Shown in pieces: positions 1 through 10,194 of a stretch of 64,000 nucleotides of DNA; position 1 is the first letter of the stretch; each line of letters begins with the position of its first letter. The stretch is taken from assembly GCA_963575745.1 (NCBI GenBank), contig CAUYUJ010014193.1, positions 305,357-369,356 of the forward strand, read 5' to 3'. The notes beneath the pieces are model-generated. The model was not told the origin of the DNA. It made no database searches and saw nothing but the letters and a program-made list of their open reading frames with translations. Origin of the DNA: Prorocentrum cordatum. Its lineage: Eukaryota > Sar > Dinophyceae > Prorocentrales > Prorocentraceae. The translations under genes and the position numbers were made by a program.

Positions 1-927
1 CTGGACCACGTCCTCCAAGAACGCTAGAAGAACCTGCTTCTGCTGCGCACGGGTGGACTGTTTCAAGGGCGTCGTCACTTCCGTCAACGCCATGCCTGTG
101 GACCATTTCTCCTCGTTCAGATCCTGAATCCTGGAGGCCCATGTTCGGCCTGCCATTGGCCCTCCTTTGACCTCCAGTGTCCACATCCCAGAGGGGCACC
201 ACCTGGTGGTCCACGGGCGCTCCTCGTCCAAAGCGTCGTCCTCGTCGTCGTCGTTGGGTTCGGGGGCGCTGTTGCCCTGGCTCTCCTCGCACAGGTAATG
301 CAGAAGCCAAGGCAGGTCCTGACTCTGAACGAGTAGTTGCCCATATCTGTTCTCATACGCACTAACCTCTTTCGCGTCGGTCTCATCTGGCTTAGGAGAC
401 ATCGGCACGGTTACTCTGCAGAGCGTGCCTCGAGGAAATCCTTTCTGTTTCTCAAGGGTTTTCTTCGCTTTCGATGCGGCCTTGACGGTGCCGGGGAGAT
501 CCGCCATGGGATCCCGACCTTTTTCTCCCGCTGCCGCGGGAGACCCTGCTGCAACCCCCGCTGCTGCGGGGGCCTCTTTCACAGGAGTCGCCGCTTCATC
601 CACGTTGTATCCTTCTCCAGCGCGAAGCTTCCCATGCAATTGCTCTAACAAGCTTGTTTCGTTCAAGGCGCCCTTCACGGCACTGTGACCACCGACCGCC
701 TTGAGCATCCACAGGCGGTGCTTTCCGACGGGCACGAAGGCTTCTAGGCTTTCCTCGCCGCCCAAGACAACACAGCGCCCCTCGCATTCCAGAGCAAATC
801 CCGCTGCTCCCTCGTGACTTCGGCACAGCCCGCCCGTCGCGCAGAGCACCCCCATGCTCGCGCCATCTTGGCGCGCTGCTTTCCCGACAGCGACCTCCCG
901 CCATGTGTCCTCTGCCTTGCGTTTCAT
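1..927 (-). CDS. Partial ORF of unknown function, open at the left window edge
   Basis: A single minus-strand frame stays open from an ATG at 927 to base 1 (309 codons) and runs out of the window, so the C-terminus is missing. I do not recognise the protein. It starts MKRKAEDTW, has a Gly/Cys-rich N-terminal part, an Ala/Pro linker (about residues 115-145) encoded by two palindromic modules, a Lys-rich stretch, an acidic run (EPNDDDEDDALDEE) and a C-terminal segment rich in Trp and charged residues (PWTTRW, MAGRTWAS, NEEKWSTG). The varied composition and length argue for a genuine coding frame rather than a shadow. The frame is also open upstream of 927, so the start is a choice of the first well-placed ATG. 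A palindrome array lies 0.3-0.6 kb upstream. It could be a host gene or the first ORF of a retroelement. Confidence 0.6.
   Translation of the reverse strand, partial: MKRKAEDTWREVAVGKAARQDGASMGVLCATGGLCRSHEGAAGFALECEGRCVVLGGEESLEAFVPVGKHRLWMLKAVGGHSAVKGALNETSLLEQLHGKLRAGEGYNVDEAATPVKEAPAAAGVAAGSPAAAGEKGRDPMADLPGTVKAASKAKKTLEKQKGFPRGTLCRVTVPMSPKPDETDAKEVSAYENRYGQLLVQSQDLPWLLHYLCEESQGNSAPEPNDDDEDDALDEERPWTTRWCPSGMWTLEVKGGPMAGRTWASRIQDLNEEKWSTGMALTEVTTPLKQSTRAQQKQVLLAFLEDVVQ
524..572. repeat. Two palindromic GC modules inside the partial ORF
   Basis: Positions 555-572 read CCCCCG-CTGCTG-CGGGGG, a perfect six-base inverted repeat around CTGCTG. Positions 524-543 hold a second, closely related palindrome with CTGC at the centre. 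Both are in frame in the minus-strand ORF, where they encode PAAAG-type linkers. Related palindromes recur at 12,361-13,523. Confidence 0.7.
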
Positions 928-1241
928 GCCGCCGCGCGCAAGCCCCCGCTGCTGCGAAGGCGCGCGCGTCCTAGGTGTCGGCCCCCCCTCACAAGTGAAC
1001 CGCCTGAAAACGGCTATGGAAAGCGGACTCCTCGTCTCGAACAGATCCTCCTACTCCTCATCCGCATCATGCTCCCTCCACGAGCTTCTTTCCATCTCAT
1101 CCAACCCATCCCCCTCCTTCTCTCCGAACGAGCACAGCTGCCTTCCCTGTCCCTTGACCGCTCCTCTGCCCCTTGAGGGGGGGCCTTGTGTGCTCTGACC
1201 GACCCTCTGTCCCGCAGGGGGGGGCGTCCTGATCGAACGAC

Positions 1242-1505
1242 CACCCCTGTTTCACAGAGGAGGGCGCGCGGAAAAGCACGACCCCACCCCCTCTGTGACA
1301 GAGGGGCTCCGCGCTTTTCCGCCCGAGCCCCTCTGTGACAGAGGGGCTCCGCGCTTTTCCGCGCCCACCCCCTCTGTCACAGAGGGGGGGCGGGCGCGGA
1401 AAAGCGCGGAGCCCCTCTGTCACTGAGGGGCTCGGGCGGAAAAGCGCGGAGCCCCTCTGTCACAGAGGGGTTCGGCCTTGTGTGCTTCGACCGCCCCTCT
1501 GTCCC
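1242..1505. repeat. Array of CCCCTCTGTSACAGAGGGG palindromes
   Basis: Six to seven copies of an 18-19-bp near-perfect palindrome (CCCCTCTG, central TGA or TCA, CAGAGGGG) are spaced 35-45 bp apart, joined by GCTCCGCGCTTTTCCGC-type spacers. Some copies have one mismatch (about 1,411-1,428) or are half sites (1,249-1,261; 1,493-1,505). The same palindrome forms a second array at 13,998-14,115. Confidence 0.85.
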
Positions 1506-1699
1506 ACAGAGCGTCCCGCGAACAGGACGGCGGGACGATGAGCAGGACGATGAGCACGGAGAGAGGAAAACAGGACACGGGAGGGAGGCAGGAACGGACG
1601 AGGGGGGACGGAGACGGAGGCGAGGCGTGAGGGGAGGGCAGGACGAACACAGAGGGAGAGGAGCAGGACGAGACCTGGCAGGGGATATGCACCAGGAGA

Positions 1700-2232
1700 G
1701 AGATCTCATGGAGGAAGAGGAGGGGAGGGGACGGGAGGAGGAGGGAGGAGGAGGAGGAGGAGGAGAAGGAGAAGGCGGGGGGGGGGGGAGGAGGAGGGGG
1801 AGGGGGAGGGGGGAGGATGAGGATGGAGGATGAGGGAGGAGGAGGAGGAGGAGGAGGAGGAGGAGGGGAGGAGGAGGAGGAGAGGAGGAGGAGGAGGAGG
1901 GGAGGAGGAGGAGGAGGAGGAGGAGGAGGAGGAGGAGGAGGGGGAGGAGAAGGAGGAGGGGGAGGAGGAGGAGGGGGAGGAGGAGGAGGAGGAGAGGAGG
2001 AGGAGGAGGAGGAGAGAGGAGGAGGAGAAGGAGGAGGTGGAGGAGGAGGAGGTGGAGGAGGAGGAAGGAGGGGAAGGAGGAGGGGAGGAGGAGGGAGGGA
2101 GGAGGAGGAGGAGGAAACAGGAGGAGGAGGAGGAGGAGGAGGAGAAGGAGGAGGAGGAGGAGGAGGAGGAGGAGGAGGGGGGGAGGAGGAGGAGCAGGAG
2201 GAGGAGGAGGAGGAGGAGGAGGAGGAGGAGGA
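1700..2232. repeat. (GGA)n purine tract
   Basis: More than 500 bp of almost pure purine on the plus strand, mainly GGA and GAG triplets. Any frame translates to long Gly, Glu or Arg runs and the other strand to Leu, Pro or Ser runs, so none of the long frames here is a credible gene. Such a mirror-symmetric purine tract could adopt triplex DNA. Confidence 0.95.
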
Positions 2233-2878
2233 GCGGGCCTGGGCCACGAACCGGCTCCCCGGCCCTGCACGCGGGCGCGGCCCGAAGACCGCGCGCCCCT
2301 CCCGGAGCCCAGGGAGACCGTTGTGCCCGAGCTTCGGCTGCACAATATGGGACGCAGAAAGACATACACACCAGTGCTAGATGCTCTCCCTGGAGGCGCG
2401 CGTCCGACGCGAACATGTAGTAGACCCACCTCGTAGCACATCGTTTCCCGAGCGGCGTGGCCAGAAAGCGCCCGCCGAGACCCATGCGCGATAAGATTTC
2501 GCGGTGCGCTCGTCGCCCCTGGGGGGGGCGACGCACATATAGTACAAGAATATTGGGGGGCGTCGACAATATGCAATCGAACAGGAAGCGCGGCAGAAGC
2601 AGAAACTTTCTCGGAGCTCCGCGCGGCTTTCTTGCATCGGCGCTGGACCCGCCTCCCTGGAGCGCGGAGCGAGCCAGGGGCTGCTCCAGGGGCGCCGCCA
2701 GGGGGGGGGGGCCAGCGCCGACTTTACTGAAGAGGTTGCCGCTGATGTGGCTGCTGCTGGAGTCGCCACTGGTGCTCATGATACGGCTGGTGAATCGTCG
2801 ATGCGTTTCGTGTTGTTGTAATTGTATTGTGGTCATGATGCGGCTGCTGCTCATGTCGTCGCTGTTGTTCATGTGTTT
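2233..2878. other. Unassigned spacer left of the YR retrotransposon
   Basis: No convincing gene. The sequence is GC-rich with short G runs and ends with a TG-rich stretch (2,740-2,878) immediately outside repeat A1. Confidence 0.5.
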
Positions 2879-3050
2879 TGTGTGTTGTATAAAATGCAAT
2901 GAGTTTTTCGGGCCCCCACCTCTCACCCCTTCCCCCCCCCCCCCCCCCCCCCCCGACATTCCCTATGGACATCGGGGGGGGGGGGGGGGGGGGGCAGCTG
3001 AAGCGCCGTCTGTATAACGTGTTATGCATGTGTTCTCCGTCTCAAGTTCT
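2879..3050 (+). repeat. Split direct repeat A1
   Basis: Starts TGTGTGTTGTATAAAAT and ends CCGTCTCAAGTTCT. It matches A2 except for a few substitutions and greatly expanded homopolymers: about 23 C (2,932-2,954) and 21 G (2,974-2,994) separated by 19 nt, which could pair as a long hairpin. The TATAAAA near its start may be promoter-like, but this is unproven. Confidence 0.85.
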
Positions 3051-3068
3051 TTGTGGGCTCAAGCGTTC

Positions 3069-5146
3069 ATGCCTATTTCGCTCGAGCTGGATTCAGTCGG
3101 CTCGACATCTCCTTCCCGCGCGGGCAGCGCGATATCTTCTGCTGGCTCGTCGTGGGAGCTGGTGGGCTCGGAGTGCGAAGAGCTCCCGGTCTTTCTTGCT
3201 GGGCAGGCGCCGAGCCTGCCAGAAGGCGGGGGTCGACTCCTGGCGACGGCGCGCTGCGGCGGGCCGCTCCTGGTGTTCCTCTGGACGCTCGTGACGGTGG
3301 TCCGCGACCCGCCGAGCCCCGAGGAGGAGCCGCTGGAGGGTGAGGAGTTCACGCCCGAGCGGGTGATGCCAGTGGAGGTATGGAGCAGGCGCTACTATCG
3401 CCGGAGCGCGACGGATGGCGTGGAGATCTTCCTTGCGCGACGGAAGACAGGAAATTGCTGGGCAGCCCTGTTGCCCGACCTATCAATGGGGGCCATCACG
3501 ATCACTGCGAAGACGACGGTCTTCGCCGACCCGGTGCCAGGCATCCGCTGGCAGGCTCTCCCAGCACTCAGCCAGGTGCAGAAGGACAGCTTCATGCAGC
3601 AGGCCACGGACGGGCTGCGAGCTTGTACCGACCGGGGCGTCAGGCTCAGCAGGCTGTCGCCGTCAACGTGGTCTATGCCGTGGCCAAATCTGCGCGCTCT
3701 TCGCTGCGTACGGTGCGGTGGGCGCTGCGCTCGCCGTATCGGTTGCTGGGCTTGCTGGCGCTGGGCTTCGCGCTGTTCGAGGCTCTGAAGTACCTGGGGG
3801 TGGTGGACATGATCGTGGAGACCTGGCTCGCTTTCGTGAGTTGGATCGTGACCTGCAGGGGCACGCTCATCGAGTCGTCCGAGACAATCCAGGAGTGGGT
3901 GTCTTACGGTGGCGAGTGGTTGGAGTGGGCTCGAAAGCTCATGCCGCTGCGGCGCTGGGCGGCCTTGCTGCTGGCCCTCATCCTGCTCATGATCTGGGGG
4001 GCTCACGAGATGCAGGAGGCGGAGGAGGCAGGTCATTCATCAGTGGGCTCGTCCTCTGCATCGTCGGTGGTCGGAGACGTTGGAGGAGCCGCGGCCGTGG
4101 CGCCTCCGCTGCCGCCGCCGGTCGCGGCTCCGCCGCCCGCGGCGGCTCCGCCCGACGCCGCGCTCGTGGCCCAGTTGGGCGACTTGGCCGAGTCCCAGAG
4201 AGCGATGGCGGCGGAGCTGAACGAGATCAGGATCGCCGAACGTGCGCGGGAGCTGAGGCGCTCGGCCATGGCGTCGTCGAGCGTAGACCGCGGTGCCGAG
4301 GCGGCGGCTGCCAACCAGCTGCAGATCCAGTCCATGCTGAGTCGCCTCGACGAGTTCGAGGCTCGCTTGCAGGGAGGTGCGGCGGCGGGGTCCCCTGCGG
4401 CAGCCGCGGCACCCTCTCCTGCCACCCCCGCGGGCGCGGCGGAGGGTCCCACCTCGCCTGCGCGCGCGGACGCGACGGTGCTGATGGAGACTCCGGACAA
4501 GCGTGCGGCCTCGGAGCCGGCCGAGGCGGTGTCCCTGGCCATCAAGCGGATGAGGTTCAAGGCTCAGATGCCGCAGCAGGTCTTCTTGGAGCAGCTGGAG
4601 GACTTCAAGGAGTGCCCAGCGTCAGAGTGGGCGACCAAGATGCCCGAGGGCTACAGAGAGAGGATCGCCCCGGACGTGCTCTCGGAGGTCTACTCGACGG
4701 GGAAGACGGCGGAGGCCTGGGCGAGGGACTTCATCCGGGACCGGGGCCTCACCGACTGCAACACCGCTCGGGAGATGATCGCGACCTTCGCGGCCGTGGA
4801 CACCATGCTCATGACGGACCGCCAGAAGGGGCTCTTGAATCAGGTGAGCTTCGAGAGGCTGGTGCGAAAGGGTTACGCGCTGGTGAGGGCCTACCGCAAC
4901 GTGCACTGCCGCGACGATTGGAGCAGGCCCAAGGACTCCAAGAGCTGGAAGTCCAAGGTCGACTGGGAGGCGGCGCGGCGCTTGGACCCGCAGCTGGCGG
5001 ACGAGAGCACGATCAGGGTCATGAGTGCGGAGGAGGAGGTGAAGAAGGCCATGGGTCGGGACGCGCAGTTGATCAAGGCGCGCACGGACCTGGACGGCGG
5101 GGGTGCGAGCCCGCCGTCAGCCCCAGAGAACGCCATACGGGGCTGA
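3069..5146 (+). pseudogene. ORF1 of the YR retrotransposon (Gag-like, with membrane segments), one frameshift
   Basis: The N-terminal part reads in one frame from an ATG at 3,069 (an alternative ATG at 3,024 lies inside A1) to about 3,625; the rest reads in another frame to the stop at 5,146, so one small indel separates them. Two strongly hydrophobic segments are visible (LLGLLALGFALFEALKYLGV near 3,740-3,800 and WAALLLALILLMIWGA near 3,955-4,005), followed by an Ala/Pro linker, a heptad-like helix (about 4,160-4,390) and a charged C-terminal domain ending at ENAIRG. I recognise no zinc knuckle. Position before RT suggests a structural role, but membrane segments are unusual for Gag. Function is inferred only from position. 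Confidence 0.6.
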
Positions 5147-5302
5147 CTGGCGAAGGTCCGCCAGGAGCCCCTGCACGCGAGCGGCCCCGTCTCCGTGGCC
5201 GGTCAAGTTTTCTCTTCTACTTCTTGTTTTCGAGTCTGTGGGACTTCGGCAAGAGCGTCGGGTTCCAGCAGGTGATCTACTGCACGACGAATTGGGCTAT
5301 TC

Positions 5303-5899
5303 ATGCTATTCATGTCGAGGAGGCGGGACATCCTGTCGGAGGTGGTGCTCATTCCACGACCGGAGAGGCCAACGTCGAGCTCACGGCGGGTGCTCTCACG
5401 CTGGCGGGAGGAGTTGGACATCGCGCAGCGGGCCAATCGGTGCTTGTTGGGACTTCGCCAGCTCTACCGTGGGACGTTTGGCGACGAGCTCTTGCATCCT
5501 GGGGAGATCTGGGGTCAGGGGCCACTGCCCAGCACCATGGACGGGGACCTCTCGAGGCGTGTGCTGGAGGAGGTACGTCGCCTACCACCGCCTCCCTCGA
5601 CGCCCGAGCAAGGAGCCGCGATCCTGCGGCTGCGCCCCGCCGCTACGGCGGCGGAGAACCAATCCCGGTCGACCTATACCCAACGGTTGGCCGAGCTGCG
5701 GAGGAGGTGTGCTGGTGGACAGGTACGACTGCCAGACCGGGGCGAGACGTTTCCCGCCCATTGGGAGCGGGCCGCTCTTCCCCCTCCAGGCTCAACGCCG
5801 GTGAGTGCGAGGTCTGCGTCGCCGAGAGTGGCTCAGATGCTAGACGATTTTCGGAGGGAGATGCTGAAGGAGGACGGCGAGGCAGAGCGGAGGAGGTAG
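5303..5899 (+). CDS. Small ORF2 between ORF1 and RT
   Basis: A 198-codon frame from ATG at 5,303 to the stop after EAERRR. It is Arg- and Glu-rich, with an aliphatic helix (ELDIAQRANRCLLGLRQL), a Pro-rich centre and a basic C-terminal helix (VAQMLDDFRREMLKEDGE). No known domain is recognised. It lies between ORF1 and the RT frame; it may be an independent small protein or the N-terminal extension of the polymerase polyprotein displaced by a frameshift, since the RT frame is only open from 5,983 and lacks a nearby ATG. Confidence 0.5.
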   Translation: MLFMSRRRDILSEVVLIPRPERPTSSSRRVLSRWREELDIAQRANRCLLGLRQLYRGTFGDELLHPGEIWGQGPLPSTMDGDLSRRVLEEVRRLPPPPSTPEQGAAILRLRPAATAAENQSRSTYTQRLAELRRRCAGGQVRLPDRGETFPAHWERAALPPPGSTPVSARSASPRVAQMLDDFRREMLKEDGEAERRR

Positions 5900-6048
5900 A
5901 TTGTTGCTAGGGTGGAGGGGGGTTTGCGTGGAGCGTGAGGCGCGGAGGTTCGGACGGTTCGGTGAGGGGAGTTCCTAGGTAAAGAGCTCCGCAGCATGAG
6001 CCCAGTTCTGAGCAGAGTGAGATATGTGAGTGCGTCAGGGCCGCGGAG

Positions 6049-8729
6049 GTGAAGAACTACGTGGACCCGCACTTCCGCCGAAAGAAGGACATGCTGATGC
6101 TGGCCAGGCGCAAGGCTCTGGCCGGGATGTTGTGCCGCTGCGAGTCGAAGGTGGACGAGGTCGGGCTCTTCTGTGTGGTGAAGAAGGCCGAGATCGTGGA
6201 CGGCGAGCCCTTGGTGTCGTTGCGCTTGGTGTTCGACCAGCGGCGCTCCAACTTACGATGGCGGTCGCCGCCGTGGTGTGCCATGGGCGGTGTCAGTGCC
6301 ATGTCGTTCCTGGGCGTGTCCGAGGAGATGACGGAGGAGGGCGCTCGGATGGTCTTTGGGACTGGCGACCTCCCCGACTTCTACTACACGTTGGACTTGG
6401 GCGAGGCGATCGCGCCCTACTTCGTGCTGCCTGGGGTCCGGGCTTCGGAGCTTCTCGACGTTCTCCCCGCGGGCGCCTGCCTGAGTGGGTTGGGCGAGCA
6501 CGTTGGTGTGCGGGTGGCGCTGATGGGCTTTTCTTGGGCCTGCTGGATGGCCCAGACGACCATGGAGGACCTGTTCAACTCTGGTCCCTCCCTGGGCATG
6601 CCCGCTCTCGCCGAGGAGCAGCGGCTGGCAGAAGGCGGTCCGCTGCCCCTGATCAGTCGAGAGGTTCCCGCGGCCCACTACGAGTACATCGACGACTTCG
6701 GCATCATCGGGGTGGACTACCCTCCCGTCGCCGACGCCGAGCCTCCCACGCAGGTCAGGGACATCTGGTCGGGAGCCAAGTACTTGGTGAACGCCGCGGG
6801 CTTCAATGTGCACAAGGACGACTGCTCGGGGCAGGCTCGGATGATCGGCGGGGACTTTGCGGGCACCCGCCTCGCCCCGAACCAGGACAAGATGTGGCTG
6901 GCCGTGGCCGGGGTAAGCGAGATCCTCAGGCAGCGGTCGGAGTTCCCGGACGCGGTGGCCAAGATCGTGGGTATCCTGTCCTGGGGTTTTCTGATCACTC
7001 GAGGGGCCCTGAGCGTCTTCTCGGAGGTCTACCACTGGTGCATGGAGTTCCGAGGGGGCCCCCGCCGTCGGCTGCCCGACGAGGTCCTTCGCGAGCTGGC
7101 CTTGGCAGCGGCTGTGGTGCCGTTGGTGTCTGTCGACCTGGCCATGCCCTGGGGCCCCACGGTGACGATTTTCGACGCGAGCCTCTACGGCGGGGCTATC
7201 ATCTCTGCCCAGGCCGACACCCAGGAGATGCGTCGCGAGGCTCGCTTTGCTGTCAGAGGAGGTTGGACCGTCTGGACTGGCATCTCGTCTTCCTGGGCGG
7301 CGGACTCTTGGGCAGAAGGCGAGGCGCATCGGCGAGTCGCCGAGGGCGTCGAGCTCGGGACGCGCGTGAGAGCCCCTCCGGTGCACGCTTGCTGGGGCGA
7401 CATGTCGAGGTGGAAGGAGGTGGTCCGCTGGCGCTGGGACGAGAAGGAGCACATCAACCTTCTGGAGATGAGGGCGGGCTTGGCGGCGGTGAGGCACTCC
7501 GCTCGGTCGCGTGCGAGCTGGGGCCGCCGTCACCTTCGCATCACCGACTCCACGGTGTGCCTGGGCGGTTTCAGCAAGGGCAGGTCAGCCAGCAAGCCGA
7601 TCCTCATCTTGTGCCGCCGGATGGCCGCGATCGACCTGGGCTGCGGCATGAGGGAGTACTGGCGCTGGGTGCCGTCCGACCGCAACCACAGCGACGGCCC
7701 CAGCCGGGGCTTCCCGATCGGGCAGGCGCCGAAGGAGCGACTGCAGGGCGAGACCGTGCTGCCCGCCGAGACGGGTCAGGTGATCGAGGAGCTGGCGGAC
7801 ATCGCGGAGGAGGATCCGTTCGCGCCGCTACGGCTGGGCTGGCCCGCGAGGGCAAAGGTGCTGCGCTTCCTGCACCTCTGCAGCGGCCACACGCGCTCGG
7901 GCGACTTGGAGTTCTGGCTCGCGCGTCTCGCGGCCAGCCGGGGGTATGTGATGCAGTGCACGAACGTGGACATCGGGTTCGGGCCGGAGTTCGACCTGTC
8001 CGAGGAGGTGAACGTGCGGAGGCTGGAGCTGCTCGCCGAGCTGGAGGTGGATGGAGGCCATGCTGGGCCCTCGTGCGCTACGTGGTCGAGGGTGCGCTTC
8101 CAGCCAGGAGGACCTCCTCCTGTGCGCCTCCGCTCGCACCCTTGGGGCCGTCCCGGTCTTCATGGCGCCGACTTGAGGAAGGTGGAGATGGGCTCGGCGC
8201 AGTTGTTGAGCAGCCTGCGCGTGCTCAGGGCGATTGGCCTCCGAGGTGGCTCGGTCTCGCTGGAGCACCCTGCCGACCCGGGGAAGCCTCCGTTTCCCTC
8301 GATCTTCGCGCCGCCCGAGGTGCTGGAGTGGGAGGAGACTCTCGGTGCCTACAGGGTGACCTTCCCTCAGTGCATGCGGGGCTGCCCCGCTCTCAAGTTG
8401 ACCACCATCTCGGGAACATGTTCGGAACAGCCAAGCACCTGCAGCGGTTCATTCGCCCATGTATTCACAAGAACCACATGGCGAGCTTGTGCGGGAAGGA
8501 CGAGACTGGCCGCTTCAGGACGCGGGTAGCCCAGGCTTACTCGTCCGAGCTCTGCCGCGCGCTGGCGGAGTGCCACCTGGACGCCATGCTGGACGGGCGC
8601 GAGCGGCGCGAGGCGGAGTTCACAGAGAGGGCCGTGGAGCTGCTGATCAAGGAGACGCTCGAGCGGAGGCGGCGCGACATCCGGGACATCGACGTGCTGC
8701 CCGCCTCCTTCCTGGAGGCCTCAGGCTGA
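6049..8729 (+). CDS. Reverse transcriptase-RNase H-methyltransferase polyprotein (late frameshift)
   Basis: The frame is open from 5,983 (first useful start GTG at 6,049) to 8,529. RT motifs: YYTLDLGEAI with the motif A Asp (about residue 112), and EYIDDFGIIG (YIDD, about residue 210). RNase H follows with its acidic set: IFDAS (about 375), NLLEMRA (about 472), ITDST (about 499) and RNHSDGPS (about 548). After RNase H comes a SAM-methyltransferase-like region: LHLCSGHTRSGDLEFW (about 609), VDIGFGPEFD and GPSCATWSR (about 674). At about 8,405 the frame changes, and the end of this domain (HKNHMASLCGKDETGRFRT) continues to the stop at 8,729. RT plus RNase H plus methyltransferase plus a downstream recombinase is typical of DIRS-order elements. 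All acidic residues I looked for are present, so the RT may be intact. Confidence 0.85.
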
Positions 8730-8893
8730 CCGTCTCCGGGTCCAGCCTCAGCGCCTTGGCCTGCTGCTTCCTCCCTCGAGCTTGCCATGGGATGCCGCTC
8801 GCCGATGGTCGCCTGCGTCGCCACTCCCAGGATCGGCGGATGCACGCCACCAACCGACGAAATGAGAGTCAGAGAGCTGGACCCTCTGGTCCC

Positions 8894-9820
8894 ATGCAGA
8901 CCTCGGAGGCGGGGCTGTCACTTCTGCCCTACTCGGTGGCCAAGAAGACGGCCCTCAACTGCTACGTGCCCAACGCGCGGCGCTTCCTGGAGTTCGCGTT
9001 GGACCTCGACCTGCCCATGATGAGCAGGGAGGAGATCGACAATTCCATCCTGGTCTACTTAGACTACCTGGTCGAGGACGAGGAGGTGGGCCCGCACAGG
9101 GGCGACTACGTGGTGCATGGCATGGCGTTCGTCTGGCCCAAGCTGTCTACGGGCCTCCCGCGCGCCAATCGGGCTCTGCGGGCGTGGCGCAAGATGCACG
9201 TGGCCGGCGAGGGTGGGCCTCAGCCGCTCGAGGTGTGGGCTGCCCTGGACGAGGCCATGAGGCTGGCCGGGTCCGTGGAGGCCGCAGATGCAGCAGCGCT
9301 GGCGGTCGACGCCTACCTCCGCTCGGCTGAGGTCTTCGCGCTGCGAGTCGAGGACATCGTGGACGCCGATGAGGACGTGGTTGCGATCAAGCTCGGGGTG
9401 CAGGAGCGGAACGAGCGCACCAAAACCGGGGTGAGGCAGGGCGTGCTGATCGACCGCCCGCACGTCGCCACCATGCTTCGGGCGCGCAAGGCCGCCAAGA
9501 AGCCGGGCGAGTTGGTGTTCGGCTGCTCGGTGGAGGCCTACCGCCGCGCTCTTCGGAAGGCCAGCGACGACATCGGCATCGCCGCCTTCCCCGCCCACTC
9601 CGCGAGGCACTCGGGCCCCAGCCACGACGCGGCGGAGGGCTACAGGACGGTGTGGGCCATCCAGCGGCGCGGCCGCTGGGCTTCGGAGAAGTCGGTGCTG
9701 CGCTACATGAAGACGCACGCCCTGGTGGCAGCGAGGGCGGCCGTGCCTGCCGCCGTGATGGCGCGCGGTCGGGAGCTCCTGGCCAGGCAGGCGCCGCGCC
9801 CGGAGAAGGCGCGAGAGTAA
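8894..9820 (+). CDS. Tyrosine recombinase of the YR retrotransposon
   Basis: The catalytic signature is clear: box I YLRSAEVFALRVEDI with the first Arg (codon at about 9,319), HSARHSG (HxxR, 9,595-9,612), and RWASEKSVLRYMKTHA with the nucleophilic Tyr (about 9,703). The N-terminal half (about 100 residues, starting MQTSEAGLSLLPYSV) looks like the helical core-binding domain. The frame is open far upstream, but sequence before the ATG at 8,894 reads as the shadow of the methyltransferase end, so this ATG is preferred. In DIRS and Ngaro elements this enzyme replaces an integrase and inserts a circular DNA intermediate. No defect is visible in the 308 codons. The stop lies about 150 bp before repeat B1. 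Confidence 0.88.
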   Translation: MQTSEAGLSLLPYSVAKKTALNCYVPNARRFLEFALDLDLPMMSREEIDNSILVYLDYLVEDEEVGPHRGDYVVHGMAFVWPKLSTGLPRANRALRAWRKMHVAGEGGPQPLEVWAALDEAMRLAGSVEAADAAALAVDAYLRSAEVFALRVEDIVDADEDVVAIKLGVQERNERTKTGVRQGVLIDRPHVATMLRARKAAKKPGELVFGCSVEAYRRALRKASDDIGIAAFPAHSARHSGPSHDAAEGYRTVWAIQRRGRWASEKSVLRYMKTHALVAARAAVPAAVMARGRELLARQAPRPEKARE

Positions 9821-9966
9821 ATGCATCAGCTCAAGCATCACATACTTCTAATGCACAATCGATTATTGCGAGTCGGAGGCAGATCGACGACGGCTAATGT
9901 GGCAATCCCGCCCACCCAGAGCCGTGTGCCACATGATCCAGGCGCTGTGCGTACCAGCGGTGTGAT

Positions 9967-10194
9967 GGGATTGTGAGTCCAGAGCGAGTTCATCGCTTCG
10001 CCTGTCGCTCAGCCGGCTCGTCTCTGGATTTCTGCAAAGGAAGCCGCCGCCCACGGCGGCACCGTGATCATCTGTCAGGACCGAAAATCGTCCTGCCTAC
10101 TGCTTGCTGCCTCGGGGTCCTGACTTCTGAATGGCTGGCGCCGTTCCGCTGCTCCCGTCTATTGGGGTGAGGTTTTCGGTGGTGAGCCTCTAAA
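9967..10194 (+). repeat. Split direct repeat B1
   Basis: 228 bp, starting GGGATTGTGAGTCCAGAGC and ending GTGAGCCTCTAAA. Matches B2 at every position I compared except one (T versus C in GCTCCCGYCTATTG). A2 begins at the next base. Confidence 0.92.

Noticed and set aside
1377-2959. Several 190-420-residue frames on both strands across the GGA tract
   Set aside because: They are pure translations of a purine microsatellite (Gly/Glu or Leu/Pro/Ser runs) with no other protein signal.
3415-5910. An 831-residue Gly/Arg-rich frame overlapping ORF1 and ORF2 of the YR element
   Set aside because: It is the out-of-frame shadow of ORF1; GC-rich codons keep it open. The frame with hydrophobic segments and helices is the sensible one.
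8459-8893. Upstream extension of the tyrosine recombinase frame
   Set aside because: This stretch reads sensibly as the end of the methyltransferase domain in another frame; the recombinase proper starts at the ATG at 8,894.
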